A stretch of 64,000 nt of DNA from [Actinomadura] parvosata subsp. kistnae (lineage in GTDB: Bacteria; Actinomycetota; Actinomycetes; Streptosporangiales; Streptosporangiaceae). The stretch spans positions 1,227,001 to 1,291,000 of the forward strand of contig NZ_OOHJ01000018.1 in assembly GCF_900323885.1 (NCBI RefSeq), in the 5' to 3' direction. Positions 55,073 to 63,258 of the stretch are shown one piece after another (the first letter of the stretch is position 1; every line of letters begins with the position of its first letter). A program made the translations under genes and the position numbers. Below the pieces are notes generated by a model, which saw only the letters and a program-made list of their open reading frames with translations, was not told the origin of the DNA and did not search any database.

Positions 55073-56592
55073 GTGATCGCCATGCTCAAACCCCTCGGCC
55101 TCACCCTCACCCTGCTCAGCACGCCCCTGGCGCCCTGGCAGACCGCAGCCACCACCACGACCGGCACCACAGCCCTGACCTGGCAACCATGCCCCGGCGA
55201 CACCAGCACCGCCGCCGCCACCACCACGAAGCCCGCCACCAAGCCCGCAACCACCACCAAGCCCACCGGCTCAGGGCCCGCTGACACCATCGCCACCAAG
55301 ACCACAACCACCGGCCTGGAATGCGCCGACCTCCAGGTCCCGGCCGACTGGCAGAAGCCCGAAGGCCGCAAGATCACCCTCAAGCTCGGCCGTCTGAAGG
55401 CCACAGGCGGCACCGCGAAGGGCTCGGTCCTGGTGTCGTACGGCGGCCCCGGCGCCCCCGGCATCGCGATGACGAGATCCCTCCAGAGCTGGTGGACCGA
55501 CCTGCGCAAAAGCATGGACATCGTCACGTGGGACACCCGCGGCTACGGCGCCGACCAGTTCCAGGGCCTGAGCACGGGGTTGCCGTGCACGTGGACCCGC
55601 ATCCCGCTCGCCGACGTCCCGCAGGACGACGCCGACCTCGGCCGCCTGTCCGACACCAACCGCGGCTACGCCGAGGCCTGCCGCCTGAAAGACCGCGAGT
55701 TGTTCGCCAACATGAGCTCGGCCGACCACGCCAGAGACATGGAGGCGATCAGAAAGGCGCTGGGCGACGACCAGCTCAACTACTACGGCGCCTCCTACGC
55801 GGGCTTCTACGGCCAGGCGTACGCCCGTCTCTTCCCGTCCCGCGTCCGCACGATGGTCCTCGACGGCACGTGGAACCACAGCGCCGCCGACTGGCAGCGC
55901 GAGCTGGAGGCCATGGCGGCCACGAACGAGCAGTCGATGCGCCGCTTCTTCACCTGGTGCACCCGCAACGACTGCGCGGACGTACCCGCCCTGTGGCGAA
56001 AGCTGATCGCCCGCGCCGCGAGCAAGCCCATCCCCGCCAACACGCCGAACGTCGCCTACAAGACGGGTGACCTGCAGTCCTTCGCCCTGGGCCTGGCCCG
56101 CCAGGGCACTGCGGCCTGGCCCAAGCTGGCCACCGCGATCCGCAAGGCGAGCAGGGGCGACGCCTCCGACTTCGTCCCCGCCTCCGGCGCCCGCTACCCC
56201 GACCAGGCCACCCCGGTGACGGAATGCACCGACTGGCCCCGCTTCGCCGACCTCAGCCAACTGACCGCCACGATCAAACGCCTGCGCAAGCTGGCCCCAA
56301 CGCCGGCGCCGCCAACACGTTCGCCACGAGCACCCTCAACTGCATCGGCTGGCCCGTCCCCGTCACCAACCCGCCCGCGCCCCTCCCCACCGGCCTCCCC
56401 CCGCTGCTCGGCGCGGGCGCGTGGGGCGAGTCCGACGCCACCGAACGCATCCTCGCCCAGGTCCCCGGCAGCGTCACCATCCACCACGACGGCCCCGGCC
56501 ACACCCTCTACGGCACGAACCCCTGCGCCCGCGACCACATCAACGCCTACCTCACCTCCCGCACCCTCCCACCTTCGAAAACCCAGTGCTGA
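55073..56592 (+). CDS. Secreted TAP-like (S33) hydrolase, apparent frameshift
   Basis: Restored length is about 506 residues. After a signal peptide and a Thr-rich linker, the hydrolase core has Y-G-G-P-G-A-P-G, D-T-R-G-Y-G and the nucleophile G-A-S-Y-A-G (Ser at about 241); the TAP-like C-terminal domain has G-P-G-H-T-L-Y-G (catalytic His) and ends in K-T-Q-C. The first frame loses similarity after about 56297, and the domain continues in the +1 frame (A-G-A-A-N-T-F) to 56592; a C4 run at 56297-56300 would need one more C. The start is GTG 55073 or ATG 55082. Family members are tripeptidyl aminopeptidases or esterases. Confidence 0.82.
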
Positions 56593-56653
56593 CCCTCACC
56601 ACCCCAGCCCGCCCCTTCCATCCGCCCCTTGACGCCACGTTCCCTTTAGTCTA
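56593..56653. other. Short non-coding gap before the operator
   Basis: No gene. It leads into the AT-rich dyads at 56654. Confidence 0.4.
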
Positions 56654-56686
56654 ACTCTAGTAACCATCACTAGAGTCCAACTCTAG
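56654..56686. promoter_or_regulatory. Three-half-site operator upstream of a methyltransferase gene
   Basis: ACTCTAGT (56654-56661), N7, ACTAGAGT (56669-56676), then CCA and ACTCTAG (56680-56686). Overlapping dyads: ACTCTAGT-N7-ACTAGAGT and CTAGAGT-N3-ACTCTAG. A MerR- or MarR-type site is plausible, but no regulator gene is adjacent. The methyltransferase ATG is 39 nt downstream. Confidence 0.55.
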
Positions 56687-56724
56687 GAACAGAAATCCCC
56701 TCCTCCTTATGGAAGGACTGCGTC

Positions 56725-57561
56725 ATGCCCACCATCGCCAACACCCAGCAAGCAGAGGCGTGGAACGGTTGGGAAGGCCAGCTCTGGGCCGACAACCCGG
56801 ACTACTACAACGGCATGCTCGACGGCTTCAACGACGCCCTCTTCAAGGCCGCCGCCATCCAGGCGGACGACAAGGTGCTGGACGTCGGCTGCGGCACCGG
56901 CCGTACGACGCTGCTGGCGGCCGGCAGAGCGTCCCGGGGCACCGCCCTCGGCATCGACCTGTCGGCCCCCATGCTGGCCCGCGCCCGCGCCGACGCCGCC
57001 GCACAAGGAGTGACCAACGCCGTCTTCGAGCAGGGGGACGCCCAGGTCCACCCCTTCGGCGACGGCACGTACGACGTGGTCATCAGCCGCGGCGGCGTGA
57101 TGTTCTTCGCCGACCTCGTCGCCGGCTTCACCAACATCGCCCACGCCCTACGCCCGGGCGGCCGCCTGGCCATCATCACCTCGGTCCCCGGCTCCCCGGA
57201 CGGCGACTACGCCCGCGCGACCGCCGCCCTCCGCGACCACATGCGCCGCCCCTCCCCCGCCTCGATGGGCATGATGTCCATGACCGACCCCGACCGCATC
57301 CACCAGGTCCTGACCGACGCCGGCTTCACCGGCATCGACATGACCATCGTCGAAGCCATGGAGAACCTCGGCCGCACCGCCGAGGAGGCCGCCGCCCACA
57401 TCTGCGCCATGGGCCCGGTCCAGTTCAACCTCTCCACCCTCGACGAACCCACCATCGCGACCATCCGCAAGGCCGTCGCCGAGGGCCTGCGCCCGTACGA
57501 AACCCCGACCGGCGTCCAGCTACGCGGAAAGGTCCGCCTGACCACCGCCACCCGCCCCTGA
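56725..57561 (+). CDS. Class I SAM-dependent methyltransferase
   Basis: Protein of 278 residues of the UbiE/COQ5-like group. The N-terminus has W-N-G-W-E-G-Q-L-W; motif I is V-L-D-V-G-C-G-T-G-R-T-T; G-I-D-L-S supplies the ribose-binding Asp, and V-I-S-R-G-G-V-M-F-F and L-R-P-G-G-R-L follow. The substrate is unknown; small-molecule or antibiotic methylation is possible. GGAAGGA precedes the ATG. The multi-dyad operator upstream indicates tight control, perhaps by a regulator encoded elsewhere. Confidence 0.88.
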   Translation: MPTIANTQQAEAWNGWEGQLWADNPDYYNGMLDGFNDALFKAAAIQADDKVLDVGCGTGRTTLLAAGRASRGTALGIDLSAPMLARARADAAAQGVTNAVFEQGDAQVHPFGDGTYDVVISRGGVMFFADLVAGFTNIAHALRPGGRLAIITSVPGSPDGDYARATAALRDHMRRPSPASMGMMSMTDPDRIHQVLTDAGFTGIDMTIVEAMENLGRTAEEAAAHICAMGPVQFNLSTLDEPTIATIRKAVAEGLRPYETPTGVQLRGKVRLTTATRP

Positions 57562-58318
57562 CCCATGACACCCGAACGGCGGCGGCGACGGGCAACCTCC
57601 CGCCACCGCCGCCACCCGGCACACCCCACCCCGAAGCATCACCGCCCTACCCCTGACAACACCCGCCTCACCGACCGCAACGCGCCCCCAAGGAAACCTG
57701 CCGTATGCCCTCCTCCTCAGGCCACACCCAGGCCCGCCCACGGAGACGCCATGCCCGCCACCACCCCATCCAGGCCCTCACCCAGGCAGGCCAAGCCCGC
57801 GAGAACCCCTCCCCCGCCTTCCCACCGCACCTTCCCTGGCCCCGCACCCCTGTACGGGATCCTCGCCCCAGGGGTCGCGTCCTTGCCCTCGTGTCCTTGC
57901 CCCGCTGGTCGCGTCCTCGCCCTCACCCCCTCGCCCCCGCTGGTCGCGTCCTCGCCCTCACCCCCTCGCCCCCGCTGGTCGCGTCCTCGCCCTCACCCCC
58001 TCGCCCTCGCCCTCGCCCTTGCCCTCGTGTCCTTGCCCCGCGGGTCGCGTCCTCGCGCTCGCGCCCTTGCCCCCGCTGGTCGCGTCCGCGTCCTCGCGTT
58101 CCTGCCCCTGCGTCTTCGCGTTCCTGCCTCCGCGTCTTCACCCCCGCATCCTGCACCGTGCCCCTGCCCCCTCATCCTTGCCCCCACATGCCTGCCCCCG
58201 TATCCCTGCTGGGGAAGGCGCACGGCGCTCGCGGTCAGGAGAGGCGAGAGCGACGGCCAGGTTGGAGAGCGGAGGAAGCTGACGGCGAGGGCCAGGGAGG
58301 CGGCCGCGTCACTCACGA
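57562..58318. repeat. Long C-rich non-coding region with 35-bp tandem repeats
   Basis: No supported gene. Three near-perfect 35-bp units (from GCTGGTCGCGTCCTCG) start at 57904, 57939 and 57974, followed by shorter degenerate CCTCGCCC/CGCGTCCTCG copies to about 58170. The 35-bp period does not preserve a frame. Open frames across it encode low-complexity Pro/Arg/Ser strings. Confidence 0.8.
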
Positions 58319-58942
58319 TCACGAAAGGGCGAGACCGATGGCCAGCGCGGCGAGAAGGGAGCCCATGGTGAGGCGCTGGAGGCGGAGCCAGGAGGGGCGA
58401 GCGGCCAGGAAGCCGGCGATACCACCCGCCGCCACGACGATCGAGAGGTTGACCAGGAGCGCGACCGCCACCTGGACGCAGCCGAGGATGATGCCCTGGA
58501 GGAGGACGTTGCCCCGCTCGAGGTCGACGAACTGGGGGATGATCGAGATGTAGAGGAGCGCGATCTTCGGGTTGAGCAGGTTGGTCATCAGACCCATCAG
58601 GAAGAGCTTGCGCGGGGAGTCGGGAGGTATCTCGCGCGCGGCGAAGACCGACGCACCACCCGGCTTGAGCGTCTTCCAGGCCAGCCACAGCAGGTACAGG
58701 GCCCCGGCGATGCGGATGGCGGTCAGCAACTCGGGGAACGCGGTGAACAGCACGGCGAGCCCGAGGTTGGCGCCGACGAGGTAGACGAGGAAGCCCGCCG
58801 CCACCCCCGCCAGGGAAATGATCCCGGCGCGCCTGCCTTGGCTGGTGCTGCGGGAGACCAGGTACATCATGTTGGGCCCCGGGGAGAGCACCATGCCGAG
58901 GGCTACGAACACCACGCCCAGCACCGCACTTGGTTCGACCAT
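58319..58942 (-). CDS. LysE/RhtB-family exporter
   Basis: Membrane protein of 207 residues with six predicted helices. The L-S-P-G-P-N-M-M-Y-L-V-S-R-S segment near residue 20 is the LysE/RhtB signature. Members export lysine, threonine, homoserine or related metabolites. The ATG at 58942 is chosen; upstream codons extend into the MocR promoter. It is divergent from the MocR regulator gene with only about 64 nt between, so it is a likely target of that regulator. Confidence 0.9.
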   Translation of the reverse strand: MVEPSAVLGVVFVALGMVLSPGPNMMYLVSRSTSQGRRAGIISLAGVAAGFLVYLVGANLGLAVLFTAFPELLTAIRIAGALYLLWLAWKTLKPGGASVFAAREIPPDSPRKLFLMGLMTNLLNPKIALLYISIIPQFVDLERGNVLLQGIILGCVQVAVALLVNLSIVVAAGGIAGFLAARPSWLRLQRLTMGSLLAALAIGLALS

Positions 58943-58973
58943 GCAGCAGAAGCTATCCAGGAGAAAATCGCGG

Positions 58974-59003
58974 TGCAATAGCTTAAATTGCACTCATAGC
59001 AAT
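58974..59003. promoter_or_regulatory. Candidate MocR operator between lysE-like and mocR-like genes
   Basis: TGCAAT-N7-ATTGCA (58974-58979 and 58987-58992) overlaps a second dyad ATTGC-N7-GCAAT (58987-58991 and 58999-59003). Three half sites of TGCAAT type at 12-13 bp spacing in the divergent gap suggest regulator binding. Confidence 0.55.
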
Positions 59004-59006
59004 GTC

Positions 59007-60608
59007 ATGCTTGGATCCCAACGTATGGAGGACTATCGCCGAATCGCCGACTCCATCGCCGACGACATCGCATCGGGCCGGCTGCGGCCAGGCGACCGCC
59101 TGCCGCCCCAACGGGTCTTCGCCCGGCAGCACGCCATCGCCGACTCCACCGCCGCCCGCGTCTACAGGGAGTTGGCCGGCCGGGGCCTGACGGTCGGCGA
59201 GGTAGGCCGGGGCACGTTCGTACGAGCCTCCGCCCCACCGCCCGGCCCCGCACTCGTCGAGCCCACGGGCAGCAGAATCGACCTCGAACTCAACTACCCG
59301 GTGGTCCCCGAGCAGGCAACGCTACTGGCCGACGGCATCAGCCCGCTGCTGCGCGCCGACGTACTGGAGTCATCCATGCAGCCGATCGGCGCGGCGGGCA
59401 CACCGGTAGCGCGCCGCATCATCGCCACCCTGCTCGCCCGCAGCGAGTGGCACCAGGAGGAACACGCGAAGCGGCACAGCGAGGGGCATGGGGAGCGGCC
59501 CGGTCCCGAACGAGGCAACGAGCGCTGGGCCAGGCACGGAGACGAGCCCGCCGACCGGCTTGAGAACGAACACAGCGAGGAACGGGGCTACAGGCGGGCA
59601 GGTGAGCGTGGGGAGTCGCGCAGGGGCCGGTGGGGCGAAGAGCTTGGTGAGCGGTGGAGCGAAGGGCATGAGGGCGGGGGCGGGGGGTGGTGGCCGGAGC
59701 CTGAGCGGGTGCTGTTCGCGGGTAACGGTCGGCAGGCCATTGCGGCGGCCCTTGCCACGTTGGTTCCGCCCGGGGGGCGGCTCGGGGTGGAGGAACTGAC
59801 CTACCCCGTGCTCAAGGGGCTGGCGGCGCGGGTCGGGGTGACGCTGGTGCCGTTGCGGATGGACGAGGCGGGGCTGGTGCCGGCGGCGGTCGAGGCCGCC
59901 GTGCGGAAGGCGCCGCTCAAGGCCGTGTACGTCCAGCCGACACTGCACAACCCGCTGTCGATCAGCATGCCCGTGGAGCGCAGGGCCGAGCTGGCGGGCG
60001 TGCTCCAACGCCTGGACGTGCCCGCGATCGAGGACTCCATCTGGTCGTTCCTGCGTGACGACCTGCCGCCCCTGGCCGCCTTCGCGCCAGAGCGGACGAT
60101 ACTCGTCGACAGCCTGTCCAAGCGGCTCGCGCCCGGCCTGTCGCTGGGGTTCGCCGTCGTGCCCGGCCCCGTCGTCCCGCGCATGGCGGCGGCGCTGCGG
60201 TCGGGCGGGTGGACGCCGATGCGGTTCGCGCTGGAGGCGGCCACCCGGTGGCTGACCGACGACACGGCGCGGGCGGTGGCGCGGGCCAAGCAGCGGGACG
60301 CGGCCATGCGCCAGGAGATCGCCGCCCGTTGCCTCGACGGTTTCGCCGTCCGCAGCGATCCGCGTTCCTACTACTGCTGGTGGGAGTTGCCGCCGCCGTG
60401 GCGGGCCGACACGTTCGTGGCCGCCGCCGCCCGGTACGGGATCGCCGTCACGCCCGCCGCGGCGTTCGCCGTCGGGCACGGGCACGACGGCGCCCCGAAC
60501 GCCGTCCGCCTCGGCCTGGCCTCCCCTCCTCCGAACGTCCTGTCCCAGGCCCTGACCACCCTCGCCAACCTCGCCCGCTCAACCCCAGAGGACCTGGTCG
60601 CAGAGTGA
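59007..60608 (+). CDS. MocR-type (GntR/aminotransferase) regulator with charged insertion
   Basis: Protein of 533 residues. An N-terminal GntR winged helix (D-D-I-A-S-G-R-L-R-P-G-D-R-L-P-P, then E-V-G-R-G-T-F-V) is joined to a fold-type I aminotransferase domain with the PLP-lysine segment V-D-S-L-S-K-R-L-A-P-G. Between them, residues about 150-230 are a low-complexity charged stretch of Arg, Glu, Gly, His and Trp that typical MocR proteins lack. The start is ATG 59007 (M-L-G-S-Q-R) or ATG 59025. It probably controls the divergent LysE-type exporter, with an amino acid or PLP-linked ligand. Confidence 0.85.
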   Translation: MLGSQRMEDYRRIADSIADDIASGRLRPGDRLPPQRVFARQHAIADSTAARVYRELAGRGLTVGEVGRGTFVRASAPPPGPALVEPTGSRIDLELNYPVVPEQATLLADGISPLLRADVLESSMQPIGAAGTPVARRIIATLLARSEWHQEEHAKRHSEGHGERPGPERGNERWARHGDEPADRLENEHSEERGYRRAGERGESRRGRWGEELGERWSEGHEGGGGGWWPEPERVLFAGNGRQAIAAALATLVPPGGRLGVEELTYPVLKGLAARVGVTLVPLRMDEAGLVPAAVEAAVRKAPLKAVYVQPTLHNPLSISMPVERRAELAGVLQRLDVPAIEDSIWSFLRDDLPPLAAFAPERTILVDSLSKRLAPGLSLGFAVVPGPVVPRMAAALRSGGWTPMRFALEAATRWLTDDTARAVARAKQRDAAMRQEIAARCLDGFAVRSDPRSYYCWWELPPPWRADTFVAAAARYGIAVTPAAAFAVGHGHDGAPNAVRLGLASPPPNVLSQALTTLANLARSTPEDLVAE

Positions 60609-60959
60609 GCGGGGCGAGCGGGTGTGCGGTACGCGAGTGAGTGGGGTACGCGGGAGTGGAGTTACGCGGGTGAGCGAGGCGGGCGGTGAGCGAGGCGAGA
60701 TGAGGGCCGCCCACGTCGTCGGTCGCGCGAACCAGGGCGCGCCGGAACCAGCGGTCATGCAGGCCGACGGGCGCCCTGCCGACGGGCGCCCTGCCGACGG
60801 GCGTCCGGGCCAGCGGTCGGCGTCCAGACACGGCAGGCGGTCCGACCAGCGGGCGCACAAACCAGCGGCGGTATGGGCCGGAGGAAGCCCGGCCCCATGG
60901 TGTCCAAACCTGCGCGCGCCCAGACCAACGGGCGCCCGGGCCAGCAACCGCCCAAACCG
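60609..60959. other. Non-coding region with short 15-bp repeats
   Basis: After the MocR stop. It contains GACGGGCGCCCTGCC twice in tandem (60766-60795) plus a partial third copy. No supported gene. Confidence 0.5.
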
Positions 60960-61335
60960 GGCAGGCGTCCAGTAAGGCGGGCGTCCGATGCGGCGGGCGT
61001 CGGTGCGGCGGGCGTCCAGGGCGGCAGGTGTCCGGTCCAGCGGGGCGCGCAGAGCGGCGGCCCTCCGGAGCGGGCAGGCGTCCAGGGCGGCGACCGTCCG
61101 GACCCGGCAGGCGTCGGGACTTGGCGGGTGTCCAGAGCGGCGGGCGTCCGGACCGGCAGGCGTCCAGACCGGCAGGCGTCCAGACCGGCAGGCGTCCAGA
61201 CCGGCAGGCGTCCAGACCGGCAGGCGTCCAGACCGGCAGGCGTCCAGACCGGCAGGCGTCCAGACCGGCAGGCGTCCAGACCGGCGGGCGTGCGGAGCGG
61301 CGGGCGTCCAGGCCGGCGGGCGTCCAGGCCGGGTA
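60960..61335. repeat. 16-bp tandem array
   Basis: Eight perfect copies of GGCAGGCGTCCAGACC from 61155 to 61282, followed by three degenerate copies to 61330 and preceded by degenerate copies from about 60960. The period of 16 does not keep frame; three units equal 48 bases, so open frames show a 16-residue repeat that is an artefact. Unspaced copies rule out a CRISPR array. Confidence 0.9.
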
Positions 61336-61340
61336 GGCGG

Positions 61341-63104
61341 TCAGGGGGTCGGGGGTGGTGGGGTGGGGTTGCCGTGCCAGCTGCGCCACAGTGCCGCGTA
61401 CGAGCCCCCTTCGGCCACCAGCTCCTCGTGGGAGCCCAGCTCGCTGATCCGCCCGTCCTCCACCACCGCGACCCGGTCGGCGTCGTGGGCCGTGTGGAGG
61501 CGGTGGGCGATGGCGATGACGGTGCGGCCCTCCAGGACGGCGGCGAGGGAGCGTTCCAGGTGGCGGGCGGCGCGGGGGTCGATGAGGGAGGTGGCTTCGT
61601 CGAGGACGAGGGTGTGCGGGTCGGCGAGGACGAGGCGGGCGAGGGCGAGCTGCTGGGCCTGCGCGGGCGGCACGGCGAGCCCGCCGGAGCCGACTTCGGT
61701 GTCGAGGCCGGACGGCAGCCCGCGTACCCATTCCAGCGCGTCCACCGCTTCCAGGGCTTGGAGGACGGCGGTGTCGGTGGCGTCGGGGCGGGCGATGAGG
61801 AGGTTGTCGCGCAGGGTGCCCTTGAAGACGTGGTGTTCCTGGGTGACGAGGGCGACGTGGCCGCGCAGGTCGTCGAGGGGCAGGTTGACCAGCGGCACGC
61901 CGCCGACGGTGACGGAGCCGGTGCGGGGGCCGTGGATGCCGGCCAGGAGCCGGCCGAGCGTGGACTTGCCGGCGCCGGAGGGGCCGACCATGGCGAGGCG
62001 TTCACCGGGCTGGACGGTGAGTGACACGTCGTGCAGCACGTCGTGGCCTTCGCGGTAGGCGTAGCGGACTCCGGTGGCCTCCAGCAGCTCGCCCGCGGGC
62101 CGGTCAGTGGTGACCTCGCGATCGTCGGAGACGTTGGCGACGCCGAGGAGGCGCGCCATGGAGGCGCCGCCGACCTGCAGCTCGTCCACCCACATGAGGA
62201 ACCGGTCGAGCGGGTCGATGAGCTGCTGCGCGTACAGGACGGCGGCGACGACCTGCGCCAACGACACCCATGACTCGATGTAGAACAGGCCGCCGACCAG
62301 CAGGGCGGCCACGACGGGGATGACGTAGCCGAGCTCGACGGCGGGGTACCAGGTGGTGCGCAGGCGCAGCGTGTAGCGTTCGGCCGCGTACGAGCGGGCG
62401 ATGTCGCCGTCGGTGCGGGCCCGGCGCCGCTCGCGCAGGCCCAGTGCCTCGACGGCTCTGGCGCCTTCGACGGTTTCTGCGAGCCCTTCGGTGACGTCGG
62501 CGTAGGCGGCGTTCTCGCGCAGGTAGCCGTCGCGGGCGCGGCGGAGGTACCAGCGGGTGGCGATCCACAGCACCGGCCCGGCGAGCAGCATGGGCAGCAT
62601 GAGGAGGGGGCTGACCAGCAGCAGCGCGCCGATGGTGATCACGAAGGTGACCATGGCGATCAGCGTCTCGGGCACGGCGTGCCGCACGGTGCGCGACAGG
62701 GAGTCGACGTCGCGGGAGGTGCGGGTGATGAGGTCGCCGGAGCCGGCGCGTTCGACGGTGGACAGGGGCAGGCCGAGCACCTGGCCGACGAACTCCTCGC
62801 GCAGCTCGGCCAGCACCTTCTCGCCGAGCCTGGCGGAGGCCAGCACCGCGTACCGGACGAGCAGGCCCTGGAGGAGCAGGAAGGCGGCGATGGCGGCGGA
62901 CACGACGGCGACGTTGACGTCGGCGCCGTGCTGGAGCCGCTCGACCAGCCCGCCGAGCTGCCACGGGACGAGCAGGCCCGCGACGGCGGCCAGGCCGTGC
63001 AGGGTGAGGGCGAGCGCGAGGGGGCGCGGGTACTTCAGGGTGAGCCGCCTGGCGTAGGCGCGCACCTGACGCCGATCGGCGATCGGCAGGATCTCCCGAG
63101 CCAT
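61341..63104 (-). CDS. ABC exporter half, catalytic Walker sites, degenerate signature
   Basis: Protein of 587 residues: six-helix transmembrane domain, then a nucleotide-binding domain with Walker A G-P-S-G-A-G-K-S-T (about 371), Walker B L-V-L-D-E-A-T-S and H-loop A-H-R-L. The ABC signature, normally L-S-G-G-Q, reads V-P-P-A-Q. This is complementary to its partner, which has a normal signature but degenerate Walker sites, so the two form a heterodimeric exporter with one working ATP site. The ATG at 63104 shares a base with the stop of a short ORF (TGATG). The substrate is unknown. Confidence 0.9.
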   Translation of the reverse strand: MAREILPIADRRQVRAYARRLTLKYPRPLALALTLHGLAAVAGLLVPWQLGGLVERLQHGADVNVAVVSAAIAAFLLLQGLLVRYAVLASARLGEKVLAELREEFVGQVLGLPLSTVERAGSGDLITRTSRDVDSLSRTVRHAVPETLIAMVTFVITIGALLLVSPLLMLPMLLAGPVLWIATRWYLRRARDGYLRENAAYADVTEGLAETVEGARAVEALGLRERRRARTDGDIARSYAAERYTLRLRTTWYPAVELGYVIPVVAALLVGGLFYIESWVSLAQVVAAVLYAQQLIDPLDRFLMWVDELQVGGASMARLLGVANVSDDREVTTDRPAGELLEATGVRYAYREGHDVLHDVSLTVQPGERLAMVGPSGAGKSTLGRLLAGIHGPRTGSVTVGGVPLVNLPLDDLRGHVALVTQEHHVFKGTLRDNLLIARPDATDTAVLQALEAVDALEWVRGLPSGLDTEVGSGGLAVPPAQAQQLALARLVLADPHTLVLDEATSLIDPRAARHLERSLAAVLEGRTVIAIAHRLHTAHDADRVAVVEDGRISELGSHEELVAEGGSYAALWRSWHGNPTPPPPTP

Positions 63105-63142
63105 CAGCCCTCCCGAACTGGAGAAAGGGCCGGACGAGTCAT
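63104..63142 (-). CDS. 12-codon coupled ORF in the ABC junction repeat
   Basis: ATG at 63142, sequence M-T-R-P-A-L-S-P-V-R-E-G, then TGA overlapping the ATG of the downstream ABC gene (TGATG). A GGGAGG precedes it. A reinitiation ORF is inferred. Confidence 0.4.
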   Translation of the reverse strand: MTRPALSPVREG

Positions 63143-63258
63143 CAGTCCTCCCCGAGTGGAGATAGGGCCGGACGGGTCATCAGTCCTCCCCGGCTGGAGA
63201 ACAGGGCCGAACGGGTCATCAGTCCTCCCCGACTGGAGAACAGGGCCGGACGGGTCAT
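63142..63258 (-). CDS. 38-codon coupled ORF in the ABC junction repeat
   Basis: ATG at 63258 overlapping the stop of the upstream ABC gene, running through two in-frame 39-nt repeats (M-T-R-P-A-L-F-S-S-R-G-G-L, then a near copy) and ending at 63142-63144. The stop overlaps the next ATG. It is likely a coupling relay rather than a functional peptide. Confidence 0.4.
   Translation of the reverse strand: MTRPALFSSRGGLMTRSALFSSRGGLMTRPALSPLGED

Noticed and set aside
61155..61330. CRISPR array
   Set aside because: Repeats are contiguous with no spacers and no cas genes are present.
60448..61731. 427-residue frame with a 16-residue repeat
   Set aside because: Result of the 16-bp tandem array (3 units = 48 bases); it overlaps real genes on both sides.
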